A stretch of 64,000 nucleotides of DNA, taken from positions 1,157,340-1,221,339 of the forward strand of contig OX638356.1 of NCBI GenBank assembly GCA_951813395.1, given 5' to 3'. Shown here piece by piece: positions 46,099 through 54,368 of this stretch. The notes below the pieces were generated by a model, which was not told where the DNA came from, ran no database searches, and saw nothing but the letters and a program-made list of their open reading frames with translations. Within the stretch, counting starts at the first letter, position 1. Every line of letters begins with the position of its first letter. This DNA comes from Longimicrobiales bacterium. Its GTDB lineage: Bacteria; Gemmatimonadota; Gemmatimonadetes; Longimicrobiales; Gaopeijiaceae. The translations under genes were made by a program, and so were the position numbers.

Positions 46099-46137
46099 AT
46101 CGTTCCCGGGCAATCTGTCATGTGCCGCGGGAACGAT
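46099..46137. repeat. Perfect 10-base inverted repeat upstream of the NAD-salvage operon
   Basis: ATCGTTCCCG at 46099-46108 and CGGGAACGAT at 46128-46137 are separated by 19 bases, 38 bases before the first ATG of the operon. Two further CCCGGGC-like cores overlap it. This is either an operator or an RNA hairpin; it does not match the NrtR or NadR operators I know. Confidence 0.4.
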
Positions 46138-46175
46138 GATTCCCGGGCGAACCACCGGGAGAAGGGACTTCGGGG

Positions 46176-46598
46176 ATGATCCGGTTGCACATTCGCCCGG
46201 CGGTCAGGCTGCTCGGGGTCCACGTCGCGGCTGTCCTCCTGTCTTCCGCGTGCGGGACCAACACGTCGGAGCCGGAGAATCCCTCGGTCACCGGCAATTG
46301 GGTTGGCACCGGTGTGTCGGCGGGCGCGGTCGAGAACTGGAGCTTCCACCTGGAGCAGACTTCCGACGGGAGCGTTACCGGGACGTTCAGTCTCCGGGTC
46401 GAACGGCTGGTGTTTTCCGGAACCCTCAGCGGTACCCACGCGTATCCCACCGTGTCCCTGGATCTCGAACTGATCTTCTTCGGGCAGACGGTGTCCGGCA
46501 GGTATCTGGGCCGCCTGACTTCGCCTGAAAGCATCGAGGGGGAGTATGAACTCGTGGACGACCTTCAAACCCTGAATCTGGACCGGCTTGGCACATGA
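46176..46598 (+). CDS. Small beta-rich lipoprotein
   Basis: A 140-residue lipoprotein of unknown function, with signal peptide ending VLLSSAC (Cys26). The mature part has alternating strands with GNWVGTGVS, SVTGTFSL and VSGRYLGRL, resembling a small beta-barrel or lipocalin-like fold. The final ATGA overlap couples it to the nicotinate phosphoribosyltransferase gene. Its role in that operon is not apparent. Confidence 0.65.
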   Translation: MIRLHIRPAVRLLGVHVAAVLLSSACGTNTSEPENPSVTGNWVGTGVSAGAVENWSFHLEQTSDGSVTGTFSLRVERLVFSGTLSGTHAYPTVSLDLELIFFGQTVSGRYLGRLTSPESIEGEYELVDDLQTLNLDRLGT

Positions 46599-47755
46599 CT
46601 TCTCCGCGTCCGCCCCGCCCGCCGTCCGCCAGCGTCGGAGATGCCCGGCCCACGCCCACGCCCGACTCCACCGCACCCCCCGATCCCATCCGCCACGCCG
46701 AGCGCCTGGACCCGGCCATCTTCGCATTCCCCGTCGAGAAGATGCGGAGCGGCTACTACTCCGACAAGTACTTCGTGCGTGCGCGCGAACTGCTCCTGGC
46801 CGGCGGTCCCGGTCCGTCGGTCACCATGCAGGTTTTTCAGAAACGCGACGCGGTCGTGGCCGGCACCGACGAAGCGATCGCCATCCTGAAGCTGTGCCTC
46901 ACCGAGGGCTACGACTTCGGCGACCTCGAGGTCCGCGCCTTGCGCGACGGGGACCGCGCGCGGCCCTGGGAGACGGTCATTCTCATCACCGGTCCCTACG
47001 CGGCTTTCGCTCACCTCGAGACGCTCTACGCGGGCGTGCTCGGCAGGCGCACCCGCATCGCCACCAATACCCGCGCGGTGGTCGAGGCGGCGTGGCCCGG
47101 GCCGATCATGTTCTTCCCGGCCCGCCACGATCACTGGATGGTCCAGACCGGCGACGGGTGGGCCGCGCACGTGGCGGGCGCGATCGGGGTGTCCACCGAT
47201 GCGCAGGCATCCTGGTGGGGGTCGTCGGGGGTCGGAACCGTTCCCCACGGACTGATCGCGGCCTACCGCGGTGACACCGTGGCGGCGACGAAGGCCCTTG
47301 CCGCACAGCTCTCGGACGACGTGCAGATCATATCGCTGGTGGACTTCGACAACGACAGCGTGCACACCTCGCTGGCGGTGGCGCGCGCGTTGGGCGAGCG
47401 ACTCTGGGGCGTCCGTCTCGACACCTCCGGGACCATGGTGGACCGGTGCATGGAGGGCGAGATGGGCGACTTCGACCCCCGCGGCGTGAATCCCCGCCTG
47501 GTGTACAAGGTCCGCGACGCCCTCGACCGCGCGGGTTTCGGCCATGTGCGCATCGTGGCGTCCGGGGGGTTCAGCGCCGGCAAGATCCGCGCCTTCGAGG
47601 AGGCCGGAGTGCCGGTGGATGCCTACGGCGTGGGCTCGTCGCTCATGCGGGGCTCCTTCGACTACACGGCCGACATCGTGCTCGTCGAGGGCGAACCGGT
47701 GGCCAAGGCGGGCCGCTGGTACCGGCCGAACGACCGTCTGGAGCTGGTGACGTGA
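46595..47755 (+). CDS. pncB: Nicotinate phosphoribosyltransferase
   Basis: A 386-residue cytoplasmic enzyme of NAD salvage converting nicotinate and PRPP to nicotinate mononucleotide. Family features: MRSGYYSDKYFVRARELL near residue 50, ATNTRAVVEAA, the barrel segment SLVDFDNDSVHTSLAVARAL, GVRLDTSGTMVDRCM, and the phosphate site IVASGGFSAGKIRAFEEAGV with VDAYGVGSSL. The first ~30 residues are Pro-rich and disordered. It overlaps the lipoprotein stop (ATGA) and its own stop overlaps the next GTG (GTGA). Confidence 0.9.
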   Translation: MTSPRPPRPPSASVGDARPTPTPDSTAPPDPIRHAERLDPAIFAFPVEKMRSGYYSDKYFVRARELLLAGGPGPSVTMQVFQKRDAVVAGTDEAIAILKLCLTEGYDFGDLEVRALRDGDRARPWETVILITGPYAAFAHLETLYAGVLGRRTRIATNTRAVVEAAWPGPIMFFPARHDHWMVQTGDGWAAHVAGAIGVSTDAQASWWGSSGVGTVPHGLIAAYRGDTVAATKALAAQLSDDVQIISLVDFDNDSVHTSLAVARALGERLWGVRLDTSGTMVDRCMEGEMGDFDPRGVNPRLVYKVRDALDRAGFGHVRIVASGGFSAGKIRAFEEAGVPVDAYGVGSSLMRGSFDYTADIVLVEGEPVAKAGRWYRPNDRLELVT

Positions 47756-48492
47756 CTGGAGGAGAGAGCGCGACCGGCACCGCGCGGGTGGGCTGGATCG
47801 TCGATGTGCAGGCGGACTTCATGGACCCGGGGGGCCGGCTCTATGTCCGCGACCTCTTCGACGGCTCCGATCCTGGGGCCGTGGCCATCGTCTCCGCGCT
47901 GGAAGCCGCCACGGCGTGGATGCGGGAGCACTGTGACATCGTCGTCTACACGGGCGACTGGCACGGCCTCGAAGACCCCGAAATCGACGCCGTGGCCCCC
48001 GATCCCGCCCGGGACACCTACCCCCCGCACTGCATGGGGCGGTCGCCGGACCCGGACGAGCGCGCGGGCGCGGAGGTGATCGCCGAGATCCGCCCTGCGG
48101 ACCCGGTGGTGCTCGCCCATGACGCGACCGCGGCGGACGGTGCCCGCGTGGCGCGGGAGGCCGTGCGAAAGGGGCGACCGGTATTCATCCGGAAGACCCG
48201 GTTCAACGTCTTCGAGGGGAACGCGGGCTGCGAGGCGTTCGTGAAATCGCTGGAGGAAGCGCTGGGCCGCCCGGTCGAGTTCGTGGTGACCGGCGTCGCG
48301 CGCGATGTCTGCATGACCCAGGCCGTGGACGGGTTGCAGGCGCGCGGCTACCTGGTCACGGCCGTGCGGGACGCGACATGGGGACTGGGGCTCGAACCCG
48401 AGGAGGTCACCCTGGCGCGCTGGGCGGGGAAGGGCAGGGTGGTGACGCTGGCGGAGCTGAAGACGTCCGGCGACGGCTGCAAGTGGGTATAG
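47752..48492 (+). CDS. pncA: Nicotinamidase/isochorismatase-family hydrolase
   Basis: A 246-residue cysteine hydrolase. The catalytic triad fits Asp in VDVQADFMDPGG (near residue 20), Lys in FIRKTRFNVFEG and Cys in TGVARDVCMTQAV. Metal ligands Asp/His are in YTGDWHG. Nicotinamidase activity is strongly supported by GTGA coupling to the NAPRT gene, whose substrate it would make. The GTG start is fixed by the overlap. The start of the next gene lies inside its last four codons. Confidence 0.87.
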   Translation: MTGGESATGTARVGWIVDVQADFMDPGGRLYVRDLFDGSDPGAVAIVSALEAATAWMREHCDIVVYTGDWHGLEDPEIDAVAPDPARDTYPPHCMGRSPDPDERAGAEVIAEIRPADPVVLAHDATAADGARVAREAVRKGRPVFIRKTRFNVFEGNAGCEAFVKSLEEALGRPVEFVVTGVARDVCMTQAVDGLQARGYLVTAVRDATWGLGLEPEEVTLARWAGKGRVVTLAELKTSGDGCKWV

Positions 48493-49970
48493 ACGCCTTC
48501 GGCGCTCGACCGGTCCGGCGATTCCCGCAGCTCGCGTTGGCGGGTCTCGCCTGGGTCGCTGCCTGCGGGGACGGCGCGACGGAGCCGCCGCCCCCCGATC
48601 CTCTTCGCCCGACGACCGTAACCGTCACCCCCGCAACCGTCCAGTTCACGGCGCTGGACGCGACTGTGCAGCTTGCGGCCGTTGTGCGCGACCAGCACGG
48701 CCAGGCGATGGCAGGGGTCACGGTGACCTGGTCAAGCAGCACCGCTGCAGTCGCGACCGTGGACGGATCCGGTCTGGTGACGGCTGCAGGCAACGGGACG
48801 GCCAGGATTACGGCCACGGCCGGCGGGGCTTCGGGGGTGGCGACCGTGACGGTGACGCAGCCAGTCACACTTTCCGGCACGGTGAGCGATGGCCGGAAGG
48901 CAGGCTTGGCCATTCCCGGCGCGACGGTGCAGGTCGAAAACGGAACGACGATGTCCATGACCACCGATTCTCTCGGACGATTCCGGTTCTCGGGCATCTC
49001 GGGGGCAACGGTCAGGGTTACCGTCAGCGCTCCACCCAGCTATCGGCCCTTGACCGTGGAAGTTGCGGCGGACCCGGGACGGTTGGATATCGAGTTGTCA
49101 CACACGGGGATATCCCCGTTCAACGGCACGGTATGGGTCACCCCGGAAATACTCGGACCGGACGACCCCACGTCGTTTGGCAGCGTCACCCACACAGGTC
49201 GCGGGGTGCGAGAGATCTTTGACAGGCGGACGAACGCCTGGATCAATGTGAACGCCTACCTGTTCGACGTGCAGTTGGGCGGGAAGACGGTAGAGTGGCA
49301 GTTCAATCCGGAATTCGGCAGTGAAAAGGTGGCGCGCGTGGAGATCGACGTGTTCGCGCCCGCGATCGGGCGGCTGCCGGCGGCGTTCCTGACCAACATC
49401 CACGAAGTCCAGGTCAATGCAGGCGAGGGGGCCTTCGGGGGCAACTCCAGCGACGGGAGTCTTCTGATTCATACCGAGGACCCAGGAACGAGGCACGCCG
49501 TCCGAGAAGGGTTCCTGGAAGAGGTGTTTCTGCACGAAAGCGCACATGCCTCGCTCGATCCGGATCACGCCGACTCACCCGGCTGGCGCGCAGCCCAGCA
49601 AGCGGACATGGTGGCCATCTCCGAATACGCAGGCGACTTCCCTGACCGGGAGGATGTTGCCGAGACCATTCTGCCGTACTTCGCGGTCCGCTATCTGCCG
49701 GAACGGCTGACCGCGTCGGTTCGCTGGCTCATGAAGATGACGACGCCGAACCGGCTGGCCTATCTTGACGACCAGGAACTGGACATGTCGCCCTATACGC
49801 TTCCGGCGGCCGACGTGGTGGTCTGCCCGGTGGTATGGGCGCCGTTGGCAGAGGGGGACTCGCTCCGATTTGAAGACCCACCCATCCCACCTCGGCGGAA
49901 TCACCCGACCGGATTCCCGCCGATGGGGATCGCGCCGACCTCTCCTACCGGTACCGCACCCCCTCCTTGA
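48483..49970 (+). CDS. Lipoprotein with Ig-like, regulatory-fold and HExxH domains
   Basis: A 495-residue exported protein I cannot name. The signal ends WVAAC (Cys28). A Big_2 Ig-like module (TVTPATVQFTALDATVQLA) and a carboxypeptidase-regulatory-like module (LSGTVSDGRKAGLAIPGA) are followed by a novel-looking C-terminal domain with HESAH at 351-355, a zinc-protease-type HExxH, and a downstream ISEYAGDFPDREDVAETILP region. It ends in a Pro-rich tail. The GTG at 48483 overlaps the pncA end by ten bases; the 3' end overlaps the convergent amidohydrolase by 26. It may be a gluzincin-like peptidase. Confidence 0.65.
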   Translation: MGIDAFGARPVRRFPQLALAGLAWVAACGDGATEPPPPDPLRPTTVTVTPATVQFTALDATVQLAAVVRDQHGQAMAGVTVTWSSSTAAVATVDGSGLVTAAGNGTARITATAGGASGVATVTVTQPVTLSGTVSDGRKAGLAIPGATVQVENGTTMSMTTDSLGRFRFSGISGATVRVTVSAPPSYRPLTVEVAADPGRLDIELSHTGISPFNGTVWVTPEILGPDDPTSFGSVTHTGRGVREIFDRRTNAWINVNAYLFDVQLGGKTVEWQFNPEFGSEKVARVEIDVFAPAIGRLPAAFLTNIHEVQVNAGEGAFGGNSSDGSLLIHTEDPGTRHAVREGFLEEVFLHESAHASLDPDHADSPGWRAAQQADMVAISEYAGDFPDREDVAETILPYFAVRYLPERLTASVRWLMKMTTPNRLAYLDDQELDMSPYTLPAADVVVCPVVWAPLAEGDSLRFEDPPIPPRRNHPTGFPPMGIAPTSPTGTAPPP

Positions 49971-51378
49971 ACACCAGGTCCACGTTGCGCAGCGCCCAGA
50001 TGTCTGAGAGCGGGTTGCCGTCCACCACGATCACGTCGGCGAGCTTCCCCGCCTCCACGGTCCCCAACTCGTCCTCCATTCCGAGCAGCTCCGCGCCACG
50101 GAGCGTCGCGGACACGATCGCCTCCATCGGGGACATGCCGAGCTCGGTGTAGATCTCGAGTTCGCGCACATGGTTTCCGCTCTCGTGGAAGTTGAGGGTG
50201 GTTCCCTTGTCGGTCCCCATCGCGATGGGCGCACCGGCCGCAATCAGCTTCGCCAGGTTCCGGCGTCCGAGTTCGTAGCCGGCCCGGTGCTGCTCCAAAT
50301 CTTCCGACCCCGCAGCCACCTGTTCGGCCACCCGCTCCCGGCCCTCCTGCACCATGTCGGCGGGCGCGTGGCGGATGTACCACGGGTCCTCCAGGCGGGA
50401 CGGATCCTCCAGGTAGGTCACGTATACCTCGCGCACCACCATGAGCGGCACCGAGTAGACGTTCTGTTCCACGAAGCGCTGCACGAGCTCGTCCGGGAAC
50501 TCTCCCTGCGGGCCGATCTGCTCCCGGCCCAGCAGGGTGGGGTGCTCCATCGCGTCGACGCCGGCGTCCAGCACGGCCGTCACGCTCGCGATCGACGAGG
50601 TGTGCGTGGTCACGAGGAGCCCGCGCGCGTGCGCTTCCTCGACGATCTCGGTGAGGTCCGCCGTGGACAGCTCCGGCGGCTCGTTGTCGGGTCCGCTGTA
50701 GGCGGAGACCTTGATGAAATCGGCCCCGTGCAGCGCGTAGTCCGCCACGATCTCCCGCCCGTGGGCCCCGTCACGCACGGGCAGCCTCATCGCCGCTCGC
50801 GCGTAGGCGACCCCCTCCTCGGCGATCCCCGCGAACACTGAATCCGTGGGATCGTCGAACATCCGGTAAACGCCGGGGTAGTTCAGGATCGTACCGGAGG
50901 TGAACAGACGGGACCCCGCGATGAGTCCGCTCTCCACGTCCTCGCGCAGCCGGATCATCTCCTCGAGCGGGTCCATGGTGTCCCGCATCGTGGTGATCCC
51001 CTGCATCAGGCTCGCGTTCAGGTTGCGGGCGCCGATCTCGTAGTAGGCGCGGTAGCGCCCCGCAAAGTAGGCCGGATGGTTCGACTGCCCGTCGAAGATG
51101 ATGTGCCCGTTGCCCTCGATCATTCCGGGCATGACGGTCTTGCCGGCCACGTCGATCACCGTGGCGCCGTCCGGCACGGCCACATCGCCGGCTGCTCCGG
51201 CCGCCATGATCCGGCCTCCACCCATCACTACCACGGCGTCCTCCACCGCGTCGGCTCCCGTCCCGTCGATCAGGCGCCCGCCCACCAGCGCGGTCACGCC
51301 GTGTTGCGGCGGTCCGGCATCGGCACAGGCTGCGGCGAGCGAGATCGCGACGACGAAGAGCCAAACCGGCCGGATCAT
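49945..51378 (-). CDS. Exported amidohydrolase with altered first metal motif
   Basis: A 477-residue protein with signal peptide (cleavage near AAACAD, possible lipid Cys18). It has the amidohydrolase barrel: LVGGRLIDGTG, VIDVAGKTVMPGM, FIKVSAYSG with the bridging lysine, TTHTSS, MEHPTLLG and AMGTDKG, then AGKLADVIVVDGNPL. Where HxH is usual it has NGH (Asn90-Gly91-His92), so one ligand of the first metal is changed; activity may differ or be lost. The ATG overlaps the ppk1 stop as ATGA, linking the two genes. Substrate unknown, perhaps acyl-peptides or imides. Confidence 0.83.
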   Translation of the reverse strand: MIRPVWLFVVAISLAAACADAGPPQHGVTALVGGRLIDGTGADAVEDAVVVMGGGRIMAAGAAGDVAVPDGATVIDVAGKTVMPGMIEGNGHIIFDGQSNHPAYFAGRYRAYYEIGARNLNASLMQGITTMRDTMDPLEEMIRLREDVESGLIAGSRLFTSGTILNYPGVYRMFDDPTDSVFAGIAEEGVAYARAAMRLPVRDGAHGREIVADYALHGADFIKVSAYSGPDNEPPELSTADLTEIVEEAHARGLLVTTHTSSIASVTAVLDAGVDAMEHPTLLGREQIGPQGEFPDELVQRFVEQNVYSVPLMVVREVYVTYLEDPSRLEDPWYIRHAPADMVQEGRERVAEQVAAGSEDLEQHRAGYELGRRNLAKLIAAGAPIAMGTDKGTTLNFHESGNHVRELEIYTELGMSPMEAIVSATLRGAELLGMEDELGTVEAGKLADVIVVDGNPLSDIWALRNVDLVFKEGVRYR

Positions 51379-53702
51379 TGCAGCTCCCGCCGCTCCTCGA
51401 GCCCCGTGGCCCGGCGGTTTCGAAGCCGCGTGCCCTCGAACTCGCGCGCGTGGCCCCAGGCGATCATCGTCTGGAACGTCCCGGTTTCGCGGCGCGGGTG
51501 GGGGATGCGCTGCGTGTAACTGCCGTCGGGTCCCATTTCCCAGACGCAGCGGCGATCGGCCAACTGGATGTCGAGCACCTGGCGCAACTCGGCGCGGAGC
51601 GTCACGTCCTCGACGGGAACCAGCGTCTCGACCCGCGCGCTGAGGTTGCGCGCCATGCAGTCCGCCGATCCGATGTAGTACTCTTCGTCGCCGCCATTGC
51701 GGAAATAGTAGATCCGGGAGTGCTGCAGGAAGCGGCCTACGATGCTGATCACGCGGATGTTGTCGGACAGACCCGGAATGCCCGGGCGGATACGGCAGCT
51801 GTCCCGCACGATCAGGTCCACCGCCACGCCCTTGCTCGACGCCCTGTAGAGGGCACGCGTCACCTGCGGATCCTCGAGCGCGTTCATCTGGAACTGGATG
51901 CGGCCCGGCGAGTCCTCGCTGTGCAACTCGATCTCGCGCTGGATCCGCTTGAGAATCCCGGCGCGCAGGTGTTTCGGGGCCGACAGCACCTTCCAGTACT
52001 TGCGCTTCGGGCGGTAGCCGGTGGTCAGGTAGTTGAACAGTTCGGTCAGGTCGGCCCCGATTGCGGAATCGCAGGTAAGCAGGCCGTGATCGCAGTATTG
52101 GCGCGCGGTGCCGATGTGGTAGTTCCCGGTGCCGATGTGGGCGTAACGGCGCAGCCCGTCGCGGTCCTGCCGCACGACCAGAATCACCTTGCAGTGGGTC
52201 TTGAGCCCGAGCACGCCGTATGTGACATGAATGCCGTCCGCCGACAGCTCGTTGGCCCACTGAATGTTGGCGGCCTCGTCGAACCGCGCTCGCAGTTCGA
52301 TCACCACGGCCACCTGCTTGCCCGCCCGGGCCGCGTCGACCAGGTGGTTGATGATGCCGCTCCTGGGCGCCATCCGGTAGAAGGTCATCTTGATCGCACG
52401 CACCTGCGGGTCCCGGCAGGCTTCCCGGAGGAAGCGCAGGACCGAAGTGTCGAATGCCTGGTAGGGATGGTGAAGCAGGACCGGTCCCTGCTCACGGATC
52501 ACATCGAAGACGGGTCTCCGTGTGAGCAGGTCGGGGTGTTCCGCCGGGTGGTGGGCCGGATCCTTCAGGGCGGGCAGAGGCAACTCGTGGAGCGCAATCA
52601 GGTCGCGCAGGCCGAGCGGTCCCCTCCCTTCGAAGATGTCCCGGTCCCTCAGGCCCAGTTCGTTGGCCAGCATCTTGCGCCGCTTCGGATCGAAGCGCTG
52701 CTCGACCTGCAGGCGCACGATCGGCGCCAGGCGGCGCTTCCGCAGGCCTGCCTCTATCGATTCCAGAAGGTCGTCCGCCATACCCTCGTCCACGTCGTAG
52801 ATCGCGTTGCGCGTGACGCGGAAGATCTCGCACGCCTCAACCCTCATTCCGGGAAAGAGCAGGTCGAGATTGTTGGCCATCACGACCTCCAGCGCGACCC
52901 AGGCCGACGACTCGGCTACGCGAACGAACCTGGGGATGCCGGTGCCCACCGGTACCTTTACCCGCGCCAGCGACGGGTTCTCCTCGGAGCGGTAGCGCAG
53001 GGTCACCAGCAGGTTCAGCGAGAGGTTGGAGATGAAGGGGAAGGGATGCGCCGGATCGGTGGCCTGCGGGGTCACCAGGGGGTAGATGTTGCGCACGTAG
53101 TGGAGCCGCAGCCACTTCCGTTCCTTCTTGCTCAACTGCTGCCAGTCGACGACGCGGACCCCCTCGCCGGCCAGGAGCCCGCGGATCTCGCGGCCGGCCT
53201 TCCTCTGCCGCATTTCGAGCTCCCGCACCACCGCGTAACACTGCTCGATCTGCTCGCCCGGGGTGCGCCCGTCGATCGTGCGCCTGGTGATTCCCGCCTC
53301 GACCTGCTGCTTCAGGCCGCCGATCCGCTTCATGAAGAACTCGTCGAGGTTGGATCCCACGATCGACAGGAACTTCAACCGTTCCAGCAGGGGTGTCCGC
53401 GGGTCCTCCGCCTCGTGAAGGACGCGGAAATTGAAGTTGAGCCAGGTCAGCTCGCGGTTCAGATAGTATTCGGGCCGGAAGAGGTCGTGCCGCTCGGCTT
53501 GCGGGGGGATCGGTGTCGGGTCCGCCGGGGTGGTGAACGCGACCGGATCGAGGGATTGTGTGCGTGCCGGGTCCTCGGCGTGGGAGGCTTCCTGGACCTG
53601 GCCGCTCTCGTCCTCGGCGACGGTGCGTACCTCGTCGGGGGGAACGCGAGCCGCGTTTTCGCGTACTTCCTGACGAGACCGTGTCGATGCGGAGTCGGAC
53701 AT
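51375..53702 (-). CDS. ppk: Polyphosphate kinase 1
   Basis: A 775-residue enzyme that reversibly makes polyphosphate from ATP. The N-domain begins YYLNRELTWLNFNFRVLHEA after a ~90-residue acidic, disordered leader that is longer than usual. The head domain and two phospholipase-D-like catalytic domains follow, with the segments GLKTHCKVILVVR and YAHIGTGNYHIGTARQYCDH holding the phospho-histidine site; DEEYYIGSADCMARNL is the second. The ATG at 53702 lies only three bases from an AT-rich motif, so the 5' leader must be short or the promoter lies elsewhere. Its stop overlaps the amidohydrolase ATG. Confidence 0.93.
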   Translation of the reverse strand: MSDSASTRSRQEVRENAARVPPDEVRTVAEDESGQVQEASHAEDPARTQSLDPVAFTTPADPTPIPPQAERHDLFRPEYYLNRELTWLNFNFRVLHEAEDPRTPLLERLKFLSIVGSNLDEFFMKRIGGLKQQVEAGITRRTIDGRTPGEQIEQCYAVVRELEMRQRKAGREIRGLLAGEGVRVVDWQQLSKKERKWLRLHYVRNIYPLVTPQATDPAHPFPFISNLSLNLLVTLRYRSEENPSLARVKVPVGTGIPRFVRVAESSAWVALEVVMANNLDLLFPGMRVEACEIFRVTRNAIYDVDEGMADDLLESIEAGLRKRRLAPIVRLQVEQRFDPKRRKMLANELGLRDRDIFEGRGPLGLRDLIALHELPLPALKDPAHHPAEHPDLLTRRPVFDVIREQGPVLLHHPYQAFDTSVLRFLREACRDPQVRAIKMTFYRMAPRSGIINHLVDAARAGKQVAVVIELRARFDEAANIQWANELSADGIHVTYGVLGLKTHCKVILVVRQDRDGLRRYAHIGTGNYHIGTARQYCDHGLLTCDSAIGADLTELFNYLTTGYRPKRKYWKVLSAPKHLRAGILKRIQREIELHSEDSPGRIQFQMNALEDPQVTRALYRASSKGVAVDLIVRDSCRIRPGIPGLSDNIRVISIVGRFLQHSRIYYFRNGGDEEYYIGSADCMARNLSARVETLVPVEDVTLRAELRQVLDIQLADRRCVWEMGPDGSYTQRIPHPRRETGTFQTMIAWGHAREFEGTRLRNRRATGLEERRELQ

Positions 53703-53704
53703 GC

Positions 53705-53721
53705 GTAAACATATGTTATGG
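53705..53721 (-). promoter_or_regulatory. AT-rich motif GTAAACATATGTTATGG upstream of ppk1
   Basis: A 17-mer containing the palindrome AACATATGTT ends three bases before the ppk1 ATG. An almost identical sequence, GTAAACATGACATTATGG, lies inside the long inverted-repeat element at 15730-15747. It could be an operator (phosphate control is an obvious guess) or a core promoter. The guess rests on position and composition alone. Confidence 0.4.
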
Positions 53722-53870
53722 CAACACGCGGGGCCAGAATGCGTGGATTGTGCCCCGCGTCTCAAACGGTGCTTCGCAAGGCGCATTCAGGTTGACGCTC
53801 CTACCCGCGGCGGCGACCTTCACTCTGGTGGCGCCGTGCGCTTCACTTGCGGGCAGAGGAGTAAACGGGA

Positions 53871-54368
53871 ATGACGAGATCAATCGGATTCGGGGCGGTT
53901 ATTCTTCTCATGGGCTGCTCAACCGCGCCCGCGTCCTTCCATGGCATTGCGCCGCCGGGGAAAGACGCCGCCTACGAGTGTGCCGTAGCCCAGTTGAACA
54001 TCCTGGGATACACGATCGAGGACGGGAACAGGGGCGCCGGGTTCGTGCGGGGTCGCAAGCAGACATCGGGGCTGGGCACCCAGCTACTGACCGGCAACGC
54101 GTACCACGATATTCTCACCGCGACGGCCTTCGACAACCCCGGCACGGGCGAGACCAACCTCCGTGTTGTGGCCTCGAGGGTGGCCGACCACGACATCAGC
54201 ATACTCGGCGGACTGAGCGACGGGCGGCCCGCAGAGGGCGTGGAGACGATCGCGCCCTCGGACAGCGGCAAGGCCGATGCCCGCGTGCTGTTGGCGGGCT
54301 GCGGCGTCAACAACGTGGTCGTGCCGACCCAGGACCAGGAGCAGTTCATGCTCGAAGGGGTCGTTTGA
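53871..54368 (+). CDS. Small lipoprotein at the head of the men operon
   Basis: A 165-residue protein with signal ending LLMGCS (Cys16). The mature domain (YECAVAQLNILGYTIEDGNR, then GFVRGRKQTSGL) resembles small periplasmic proteins with a two-layer alpha/beta fold; I do not recognise the family. Two later cysteines are at AYEC and AGCG. GGAG stands about ten bases before the ATG. Its TGA overlaps the TTG of menF, so the two are coupled; a role in menaquinone synthesis is not evident. Confidence 0.6.
   Translation: MTRSIGFGAVILLMGCSTAPASFHGIAPPGKDAAYECAVAQLNILGYTIEDGNRGAGFVRGRKQTSGLGTQLLTGNAYHDILTATAFDNPGTGETNLRVVASRVADHDISILGGLSDGRPAEGVETIAPSDSGKADARVLLAGCGVNNVVVPTQDQEQFMLEGVV

Noticed and set aside
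51378-53708. A 776-codon plus-strand frame opposite ppk1
   Set aside because: It is the complement of a well-conserved ppk1 gene and shows no family of its own.
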